Source: Zeimonas sp039807785 (GTDB lineage Bacteria > Pseudomonadota > Gammaproteobacteria > Burkholderiales > Burkholderiaceae_E). From it: 56,978 bases of DNA. The notes under the pieces were generated by a model. It did no database searches and was not told the DNA's origin. It saw nothing but the letters and a program-made list of their open reading frames with translations. Numbering within the stretch: position 1 is the first letter of the stretch; each line of letters begins with the position of its first letter. Of the stretch, positions 51,081 to 56,978 are shown one piece after another. The position numbers and the translations under genes were made by a program. The stretch spans positions 1 to 56,978 of the forward strand of contig JBDHRX010000004.1 of assembly GCA_039807785.1 (NCBI GenBank), written 5' to 3'.

Positions 51081-52385
51081 ATGCGCGTGATGATCCTCGG
51101 CGGCGGCGTGATCGGCGTCGCCACGGCCTGGTCGCTGGCCCGGGCGGGGATGGAAGTGGTGGTGGTCGACCGGCAGCCCGGCGTCGCGCTGGAGACGAGT
51201 TTCGCGAACGCGGGCCAGGTCTCGCCGGGCTACTCGGCGCCCTGGGCCGCGCCGGGCCTTCCGCTGAAGGCGCTGAAGTGGCTGTTCCAGCGCCATGCGC
51301 CGCTCGCGCTGCGTCCCGACGGCAGCCTGTTCCAGCTGCGCTGGCTGGCGCAGATGCTGGCCAACTGCTCGGCGTCGCGCTACGCGGTGAACAAGGCGCG
51401 CATGCTGCGGCTGGCCGAGTACAGCCGCGACTGCCTCGGCGCGCTGCGCGACGAGACCGGCATCCGGTACGAGGGGCGCAGGCTGGGCACCCTGCAGGTG
51501 TTCCGCACCGCGCGGCAGGTCGACGCGGCGGCGCGCGACGTCGAGATCCTGCGCGAGGCGGGCGTGTCGTTCGAGCTGCTGGCGCCGGCGCAACTGGCCG
51601 GCGTCGAGCCCGCCCTGGGCCGCGCCGCCGGCAGGCTGGCCGGGGCGCTGCGGCTCCCGGGCGACGAGACCGGGGACTGCCAGCTCTTCACGGCGCGCCT
51701 GGCCGAGCGGTGTCGCGCGCTCGGCGTGCGCTTCGAGCTCGGCGCGACCGTCGAGTCGCTGCGTCCCGACGGCGGGCGCATCACGGGCGCTGTCGTCGAC
51801 GGCCGGCTGCGCGAGGCCGACCAGTACGTGCTCGCGCTGGGCAGCTACTCGCGCGCGCTCGCCGCCTCGGTCGGGTTGTCGCTGCCGGTCTATCCGCTGA
51901 AGGGTTACTCGCTCACCATTCCGATCGTCGATGCCGATGCGGCGCCGGTATCGACGGTGATGGACGAGAGTTACAAGGTCGCGATCACGCGCTTCGACGC
52001 GCGCATCCGCGTCGGCGGCATGGCCGAGGTCGCGGGCTTCGACCTGAGGCTGAACCCGCGCCGCCGGGCGACGCTGGAGAAAGTCGTCGGCGACCTGTTC
52101 CCGAAGGCCGGCGACCTGTCGGCGGCGAGCTTCTGGACCGGCCTGCGCCCGATGACGCCCGACGGCACGCCGATCGTGGGCCGGGGCGTGCCGCGCAACC
52201 TCTGGCTGAATACCGGCCATGGCACGCTCGGCTGGACCATGGCCTGCGGATCGGCGCAACTGCTGGCGGACCTGATCGCGGGCCGCGCGCCGGAGATCGA
52301 TCCGGCCGGGCTCGGTCCCGAGCGCTACCGGCGCTCGCCCGCGCCGGTGCCGGGCCGGTGGCGCACGCGCGACGCGCTGTCCTGA
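51081..52385 (+). CDS. dadA: D-amino acid dehydrogenase small subunit
   Basis: A 434-residue FAD-dependent dehydrogenase. The N-terminal FAD motif is MRVMILGGGVIGVATAWSLA, followed by the DadA signature ETSFANAGQVSPGYSAPWA. LRLPGDETGDCQLFTARLAE, YPLKGYSLTIPI and near the C-terminus FWTGLRPMTPDGTPIVGRG and LWLNTGHGTLGWTMACGSAQ are all typical. It oxidises D-amino acids, chiefly D-alanine, to 2-keto acids and ammonia at the inner membrane, passing electrons to the respiratory chain. No alanine racemase gene (dadX) follows, so racemisation must be supplied elsewhere. gcggagagcaacc precedes the ATG. Confidence 0.96.
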   Translation: MRVMILGGGVIGVATAWSLARAGMEVVVVDRQPGVALETSFANAGQVSPGYSAPWAAPGLPLKALKWLFQRHAPLALRPDGSLFQLRWLAQMLANCSASRYAVNKARMLRLAEYSRDCLGALRDETGIRYEGRRLGTLQVFRTARQVDAAARDVEILREAGVSFELLAPAQLAGVEPALGRAAGRLAGALRLPGDETGDCQLFTARLAERCRALGVRFELGATVESLRPDGGRITGAVVDGRLREADQYVLALGSYSRALAASVGLSLPVYPLKGYSLTIPIVDADAAPVSTVMDESYKVAITRFDARIRVGGMAEVAGFDLRLNPRRRATLEKVVGDLFPKAGDLSAASFWTGLRPMTPDGTPIVGRGVPRNLWLNTGHGTLGWTMACGSAQLLADLIAGRAPEIDPAGLGPERYRRSPAPVPGRWRTRDALS

Positions 52386-52531
52386 AGCCGCGATGCCGCG
52401 CCGGCGCGGCGGGCCCCGTCCGGGCCGCTCGCGGCCTGCTCGATTATCATCCCCGCATGCCGGCGGACGCGGGGAAGGCGACCGGCCCGGCGCGCGCGAG
52501 GTCCGGCTGCGCCGCCATCAAGGGGACGCCC

Positions 52532-54340
52532 ATGGCCGCCGAAGGCAGCGCAGGACAACTGGCCGGCATCGTGACGCTGCTGGGCGCGGCCGTGCTGGCC
52601 GTGCCGCTGTTCCGGCGCGTCGGCCTGGGATCGGTCCTGGGCTATCTGGCGGCCGGGCTGGCCATCGGCCCGTTCGGGCTCGGGCTGATGAACGATGCGC
52701 AGACCATCATCCACGTGGCCGAGCTCGGCGTGGTGATGTTCCTGTTCGTGATCGGGCTGGAGATGAAGCCCTCGCACCTGTGGAGCCTGCGCGGCCAGAT
52801 CTTCGGGCTGGGCAGCCTCCAGGTGGTGGTGTGCGCGATCCTGCTCACCGGCGTCGGCATCGCCTTCGGCTTCCCGTGGCAGGTGTCGTTCATCAGCGCG
52901 TCCGGCTTCGTGCTCACCTCCACCGCCATCGTCATGCAGGTGCTGAGCGAACGCGGCGACATCGCCGCGCCGCGCGGGCAGCGCATCGTCTCGATCCTGC
53001 TGCTCGAGGACCTGCTCATCGTTCCGCTGCTGGCGATCGTCGCGTTCCTCGCGCCGGCCGATGCCGTCCACGCGCCCGCCACGCCGCTGTGGCAGCGGGT
53101 CGCGTTGGCGGCGGCCGCGTTCGGCGCGCTGGTGGCCGCCGGCATCTGGCTGCTCAATCCGATGTTCCGTGCGCTGGCCCGGGCGCGGGCGCGCGAAGTG
53201 ATGACCGCCGCCGCGCTGCTGGTGGTGCTGGGCGCCGCCCTGCTGATGGAGCTCGGCGGCCTGTCGATGGCGATGGGTGCATTCGTCGCCGGCGTCCTGC
53301 TGTCGGAATCGTCGTTTCGCCACCAGCTCGAGGCCGACATCGAACCGTTCCGCGGCCTGTTGCTCGGCCTGTTCTTCCTGGGCGTGGGCATGGCGCTGGA
53401 CCTGGACGTGGTGGCGGCGAACTGGCCGCTGGTGGTGTCCGGCGTGCTGGCGCTGATGTCGGTGAAGGCGCTCTGCATCTACGCGGTGGCCCGCTTCGCC
53501 GGGAGCAGTCGTGCCGATGCGGTCGATCGCGCGATCCTGATGGCGCAGGGCGGGGAGTTCGCTTTCGTGCTGTTCTCGGCGGCGCTGGCGCAGAGGGTGA
53601 TCGGGCCCGGGGTCAACGCGAGCATGACGGCCGTCATCGTGCTGTCGATGGCGATCACGCCGCTGGTGGTGGCGCTGCACGCGCGCTTCGCGCGCGCGCC
53701 GGCCGCCTCGATGGACGGCGTCGAAGCGGCGCACGACCTGGACGGCAACGTGCTGGTGATCGGTTTCGGCCGGGTGGGCCAGATCGCGAGCCAGGGGCCG
53801 CTCGCGCGCGGGGCGCGGCTATCGATCATCGACCACGATCCGGACGTGATTCGCGCCGCCGAACGCTACGGGTTCAAGGTCTATTACGGCGACGGCGCGC
53901 GCGCCGACGTCCTGCATGCCGCCGGCGCGCATCATGCGCGCGTCATCGTGGTATGCGTGGACGATCGGGCGGCCGCGCTGCGGATCGTCGAGAACGCGCG
54001 CCGCGAATGCCCGGCGGCGAAACTGCTGGTGCGCGCCTTCGACCGCGAGCACGCGCTCGAGCTGGTGCAGCACGATGCCGACTACGTGGTACGCGAGACC
54101 TTCGAGTCGGCGCTCCTGCTGGGGCGCCGGGCCGCGCTCGAGCTGGGCGCCTCCGAGCATGACGCCGACGAGCTGGTCGAGGTGATCCGCAATCGCGACG
54201 CCGAGCGCTTCGCGCTCGAGACCGCGGGCGGCCTGTTCGCGGGGCGGGCGCTGGTGCTCGGCAACATCGAGCAGATCGATCCGCCGCGGCGTGCCCGCCC
54301 GCCCGCCGCGGAGCCTGCGGCCCCGGACGGCGGCGCCTGA
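52532..54340 (+). CDS. Kef-type K+/H+ antiporter (CPA2) with TrkA-N domain
   Basis: A 602-residue protein. The Na+/H+ exchanger-type membrane domain covers about residues 10-375 with 12 hydrophobic segments (GYLAAGLAIGPFGLGLMNDA, VVMFLFVIGLEMKPSHLWSL, FVLTSTAIVMQVLSERGD). A TrkA-N NAD-binding domain begins near residue 405 with NVLVIGFGRVGQIASQ. The ligand-gated KefB/KefC layout suggests potassium efflux for pH or electrophile stress. The ATG at 52532 follows aagggg; an in-frame ATG 25 codons upstream (52457) is open but adds an unlike segment. The tail ends with an Ala/Pro-rich stretch, and a 14-base tandem repeat starts at the stop codon. Confidence 0.94.
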   Translation: MAAEGSAGQLAGIVTLLGAAVLAVPLFRRVGLGSVLGYLAAGLAIGPFGLGLMNDAQTIIHVAELGVVMFLFVIGLEMKPSHLWSLRGQIFGLGSLQVVVCAILLTGVGIAFGFPWQVSFISASGFVLTSTAIVMQVLSERGDIAAPRGQRIVSILLLEDLLIVPLLAIVAFLAPADAVHAPATPLWQRVALAAAAFGALVAAGIWLLNPMFRALARARAREVMTAAALLVVLGAALLMELGGLSMAMGAFVAGVLLSESSFRHQLEADIEPFRGLLLGLFFLGVGMALDLDVVAANWPLVVSGVLALMSVKALCIYAVARFAGSSRADAVDRAILMAQGGEFAFVLFSAALAQRVIGPGVNASMTAVIVLSMAITPLVVALHARFARAPAASMDGVEAAHDLDGNVLVIGFGRVGQIASQGPLARGARLSIIDHDPDVIRAAERYGFKVYYGDGARADVLHAAGAHHARVIVVCVDDRAAALRIVENARRECPAAKLLVRAFDREHALELVQHDADYVVRETFESALLLGRRAALELGASEHDADELVEVIRNRDAERFALETAGGLFAGRALVLGNIEQIDPPRRARPPAAEPAAPDGGA

Positions 54341-54392
54341 ACCGCGGCACCTGAACCGCGGCGTCTGGATCGCGGCGTCTGGATCGCGGCGC
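54337..54392 (+). repeat. 14-base tandem repeat, four copies, at the Kef stop codon
   Basis: CTGAACCGCGGCAC (54337), CTGAACCGCGGCGT (54351), CTGGATCGCGGCGT (54365) and CTGGATCGCGGCGC (54379) lie head to tail. The first copy contains the TGA stop of the Kef gene. Copy sequence drifts in steps, pointing to slippage-driven duplication. It lies in the convergent spacer before aqpZ. Confidence 0.9.
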
Positions 54393-54417
54393 GGCGGCGG
54401 CGCGGTCCAGGGTGCGC

Positions 54418-55107
54418 TCAGGCCTCGTCGCCGGCGATCGACCGGTAGGCGATCGCGCCCAGCACCGCGCCGACGATCGGTGCCAGCCAGAACAGCCAGA
54501 GCTGCGCCACCGCCCAGTCGCCGACGAAGAGGGCGACCCCGGTGCTGCGCGCCGGATTCACCGAGGTGTTGGTGACCGGGATGGAGATGAGGTGGATGAG
54601 CGTGAGCGCGAGGCCGATCGCGATCGGCGCGAAGCCGGCCGGCGCGCGCCGGTCGGTCGCGCCGAGGATGACGATCAGGAAGAACATCGTCATCACGACT
54701 TCGGCGACCAGCGCCGCGGTGAGCGAATAGCCGCCCGGCGAGTGGGCGCCGTAGCCGTTCGACGCGAAGCCCTTCGAGACGTCGAAGCCCGGCGCGCCGC
54801 TGGCGATCAGGTACAGGATCGCGCCGGCGGCGATGGCGCCGAGCACCTGGGCGACGATGTAGGGCACGAGCTTGGAGGCCGGGAAGCGGCCGCCGGCCCA
54901 CAGGCCCACCGAGACCGCCGGATTGAGGTGGCAGCCCGAGATGTGGCCAATGGCGAACGCCATCGTGAGCACCGTCAGGCCGAAGGCGAGCGCCACGCCG
55001 TGCAGGCCGATGCCGACCTCGGGGAACGTCGCGGCCAGCACCGCGCTGCCGCATCCGCCCAGCACCAGCCAGAAGGTGCCCAGGAACTCCGCTCCGTATT
55101 GCCTCAT
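54418..55107 (-). CDS. aqpZ: Aquaporin Z
   Basis: A 229-residue water channel with six membrane segments and the two half-helix NPA motifs ISGCHLNPAVSVGLWAGG and SIPVTNTSVNPARSTG. The opening MRQYGAEFLGTFWLVLGGCG is the AqpZ start. The aromatic/arginine selectivity residues (the Arg after the second NPA and the His in the TLIHLISIPVTN region) fit a water-specific pore. The ATG at 55107 is the family start. It is divergent from an MFS gene; the 217-base spacer includes a 17-base tandem repeat. Confidence 0.96.
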   Translation of the reverse strand: MRQYGAEFLGTFWLVLGGCGSAVLAATFPEVGIGLHGVALAFGLTVLTMAFAIGHISGCHLNPAVSVGLWAGGRFPASKLVPYIVAQVLGAIAAGAILYLIASGAPGFDVSKGFASNGYGAHSPGGYSLTAALVAEVVMTMFFLIVILGATDRRAPAGFAPIAIGLALTLIHLISIPVTNTSVNPARSTGVALFVGDWAVAQLWLFWLAPIVGAVLGAIAYRSIAGDEA

Positions 55108-55193
55108 GTCGTGAACCTCGCGTGTGGGATCGATGGCGAACCGCAAGGATAGACTGCAATCGTTCCGTTTCGGTTTCGTCTGGTGAAACGACG

Positions 55194-55227
55194 TCGACAT
55201 GCCACATCGATCGACATGCCACATCGA
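55194..55227. repeat. 17-base perfect tandem duplication between aqpZ and the MFS gene
   Basis: TCGACATGCCACATCGA occurs twice without a gap (55194-55210 and 55211-55227). It could be a pair of regulator sites in the divergent promoter region or a simple duplication. Confidence 0.9.
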
Positions 55228-55324
55228 TGATCTGGCGCAATCACCGCCCGCGGTGTTCGTGACACCATCACGGCTCGGCGCGCTCCGGTCGCGCTGTCTC
55301 GACCATGGACGACCCGACGATCCG

Positions 55325-56521
55325 ATGACTTCCGGTAGCGACGATCCGCGCGCGGCGCTGCGCAGCGCCGCAGCGCTCGCGCTGGCGGCCGCGGTGTCGC
55401 TCGGGCTGGCGAGGTTCTCGTACGCGCTGCTGCTGGCCCCGATGCGCGAGGACCTCGGCTGGAGCTACCTGACCGCGGGCGCGATGAACACGGTCAACGC
55501 CGGCGGCTACCTGCTGGGCGCGCTGTTCGCTCCGCGCTGGCTGGCCCGCTTCGACGCCCGCGTCGCGCTGCTCGCCGGCAGCGCCGGAGCGGCGCTGTGC
55601 CTGGCCGCGCACGGCCTGGCGTCGAGCGACACCGCGCTGTACCTGCTGCGCCTGGCCACCGGCACGGCGAGCGCGGCGACCTTCGTGTCCGGGGGGCTGC
55701 TCGCGGCGCGGGTCGCGGCCACGCGCCCCCAGGCCTCCGGCCTGATCCTGGGCATCTACTACGGCGGCACCGGCCTCGGCCTCGTCGCGGCGGCGCTGTT
55801 CGTGCCGCCGCTGGTGGCGCTGCCCGCCGCGCAGGGCTGGCGCTGGGCCTGGGGCGCGCTCGGCATCGCGGCGGCGGCCTGCACCGCGCTGATCGCGGCC
55901 GGCACGCGCGGGCTCTCGTCGGCGCCGGCGCGCACCGACGGCCACGGGCCGTTCGACTGGCGCCCGTTCCTGCCCGGCCTGCTCGCCTACTTCATGTTCG
56001 GGCTCGGCTACATCGGCTACATGACGTTCGTGATCACGCTGTTGCGCGAGCAGCAGCTCGCGACCGACCAGATCGTGGTCTTCTTCGTGCTGCTCGGCGT
56101 GGGCGTGGTCGCCTCGTCCTGGTTGTGGGCGGGGCTGCTGCAGCGTTGCCACGGGGGCGAGGCGCTCACGCTGCTGAACGGGCTGCTGGCGGTGGCGACG
56201 GTGCTGCCGGTGTTCGCCGCGCACCCGCTGGCGGTCTACGCGTCGGGGCTGCTGTTCGGCGCCGTGTTCCTCTCGGTCGTCGCGTCGACCACGGCGCTGG
56301 TCCGGCACAACCTGCCCGCGCCGTTGTGGCCCGGGGGCATCGCGGCGTTCACCATCGTCTTCGCGGCCGGGCAGATCATCGGGCCGAGCGTGGTGGGCTG
56401 GATCGCCGACGGGCCGGGCGGGCTGTCCCTGGGGCTGGCGTGCTCGGCGCTGGTGCTCGCCGCGGGCGCGGCCTGCGCCTGGCTTCAGAGGCCGCCGGCG
56501 GCGCTCCGCTCGATCCGGTAG
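55325..56521 (+). CDS. MFS transporter, YbfB/YjiJ family
   Basis: A 398-residue permease with about 12 hydrophobic segments. The first helix LARFSYALLLAPMREDLGWS is the YbfB/YjiJ signature. The second helix region reads AGAMNTVNAGGYLLGALFAP and the middle has LILGIYYGGTGLGLVAAALF. Substrate unknown. The ATG at 55325 is 3 codons from a previous in-frame stop region and gives a normal start. Its last 37 bases overlap the convergent gene on the other strand. Confidence 0.92.
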   Translation: MTSGSDDPRAALRSAAALALAAAVSLGLARFSYALLLAPMREDLGWSYLTAGAMNTVNAGGYLLGALFAPRWLARFDARVALLAGSAGAALCLAAHGLASSDTALYLLRLATGTASAATFVSGGLLAARVAATRPQASGLILGIYYGGTGLGLVAAALFVPPLVALPAAQGWRWAWGALGIAAAACTALIAAGTRGLSSAPARTDGHGPFDWRPFLPGLLAYFMFGLGYIGYMTFVITLLREQQLATDQIVVFFVLLGVGVVASSWLWAGLLQRCHGGEALTLLNGLLAVATVLPVFAAHPLAVYASGLLFGAVFLSVVASTTALVRHNLPAPLWPGGIAAFTIVFAAGQIIGPSVVGWIADGPGGLSLGLACSALVLAAGAACAWLQRPPAALRSIR

Positions 56522-56978
56522 ACCCAGAAGCCGCCGACCTGGTGCACCAGCGTCACGCCGGGCAGGGGCTCGACCGGTTTCTTCGGATCGTGGAACGGCA
56601 GCAGGTCGGCGATCAGCGTGCCGGCCGAGGTTTCGTCGGTGAGCGCCACCACCCGGATGCGTCCGGGCTCCGGTGCATACGCGGAATAGGCGGCGTAGTG
56701 CTGCGCGCGCATCCAGTCGCGGGCGCCGCTGATCGCGCCGTGCAGGTTGCCGGTGTCCGACTGCTCGCGGAACGCGACGCCGAACCGGTCGGGGGCCATC
56801 GCGCCAAGCATCAGCGCGTCGCGCACGTGCACCACCAGGTAGGCGTCGCGCCCGCCGGCGAGCGCGCGGAGCCGCGCCGGGCCGTCGGCGCGCGGCGCGA
56901 GCATCGCGTCGACCCAGGCTGCGAACGGCGGCGCGGAAGCCTCGGCAGCGGCGTCGCGCGTTCCGTCGCCGCCGCGCC
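56485..56978 (-). CDS. Unknown protein, partial at the right edge
   Basis: At least 164 codons, open to the window edge; the true start is outside. Not recognised. An in-frame ATG at 56904 exists, but the upstream part (PPFAAWVDAMLAP) reads like protein and continues. It has no membrane segment in the visible part. Landmarks are GGRDAYLVVHVRDALMLGAM, QSDTGNLHGAISGARDWMRA and GGFWVYRIER. Its 3' end overlaps the convergent MFS gene by 37 bases. No function proposed. Confidence 0.65.
   Translation of the reverse strand, partial: RGGDGTRDAAAEASAPPFAAWVDAMLAPRADGPARLRALAGGRDAYLVVHVRDALMLGAMAPDRFGVAFREQSDTGNLHGAISGARDWMRAQHYAAYSAYAPEPGRIRVVALTDETSAGTLIADLLPFHDPKKPVEPLPGVTLVHQVGGFWVYRIERSAAGGL

Noticed and set aside
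51278..52531. Open frame upstream and in frame with the Kef antiporter gene
   Set aside because: Overlaps dadA in another frame and shows shadow composition; the Kef start at 52532 has a ribosome site.

Overview
The window is about 57 kb of very GC-rich, densely coding bacterial chromosome. The gene set points to a betaproteobacterium, most likely of the order Burkholderiales. The evidence is two Bug/TctC-type periplasmic receptors, one with its TctA/TctB transporter, the pepA-holC-valS and lptFG layout, a PEP-CTERM surface protein, a FixJ-like two-component pair and DadR/DadA. No phage, insertion sequence, CRISPR array, rRNA or origin was seen. There is one tRNA gene, tRNA-Ala(CGC). No gene-free stretch exceeds 300 bases.

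Layout. 1-3.3 kb (+): a LemA lipoprotein, two TPM-domain proteins, a DUF2237 protein and a YcbL-like metallo-hydrolase. 3.4-5.2 kb (-): glnS. 5.2-6.25 kb (+): a DUF4114/PEP-CTERM protein behind a near-consensus sigma-54 promoter and ending at a strong terminator. 6.4-8.2 kb (-): arsC-chrA with a possible small leader gene. 8.25-10.4 kb: a methyltransferase, an FKBP isomerase and a beta-hydroxyacid dehydrogenase. 10.5-18.9 kb (-): one long directon running histidine kinase, response regulator, tctC, tctB, tctA, HAD hydrolase, gamma-glutamyltransferase and probably the dehydrogenase. 19.1-23.6 kb (+): alaS, an MFS permease and a zinc-ribbon NUDIX hydrolase. 23.7-27.1 kb (-): an FAH-family enzyme, a ketopantoate-reductase-like enzyme and an oxalyl-CoA-synthetase-like ligase. 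27.2-30.9 kb: a second gamma-glutamyltransferase, divergent from a second Bug receptor plus a metallo-hydrolase. 30.9-38.7 kb: pepA-holC-unknown-valS (-), divergent from lptF-lptG (+). 38.8-43.7 kb (+): a GT39 glycosyltransferase with a possible attenuator leader, a CysB-like LysR regulator, an orphan TRAP receptor, a second beta-hydroxyacid dehydrogenase and tRNA-Ala. 43.8-50.3 kb (-): a SorC-type regulator leading a complete ABC importer, a transglutaminase-like protein and MgtC. 50.4-52.4 kb: DadR divergent from dadA. 52.5-57 kb: a Kef-type antiporter, aquaporin Z, a YbfB-like MFS permease and a partial unknown gene running off the right edge.

How it works together. Two themes stand out. 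One is uptake and catabolism of small organic and amino acids: Bug/Tct, TRAP and ABC receptors, dehydrogenases, an acyl-CoA ligase, two gamma-glutamyltransferases and D-amino-acid oxidation. The other is housekeeping: three tRNA synthetases, the LPS export permeases, the DNA polymerase chi subunit and leucyl aminopeptidase.

The most interesting regulatory signals are these: (i) a 33-bp perfect interrupted palindrome over the promoter of the SorC-family regulator; (ii) a sigma-54 -24/-12 element upstream of the PEP-CTERM gene; (iii) a sensor kinase, response regulator and solute receptor joined by two successive ATGA overlaps; and (iv) a 25-codon leader with a strong ribosome site that contains an intrinsic terminator and whose stop overlaps the start of a GT39 glycosyltransferase. 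All functional statements are read from sequence by eye; no database search was possible.
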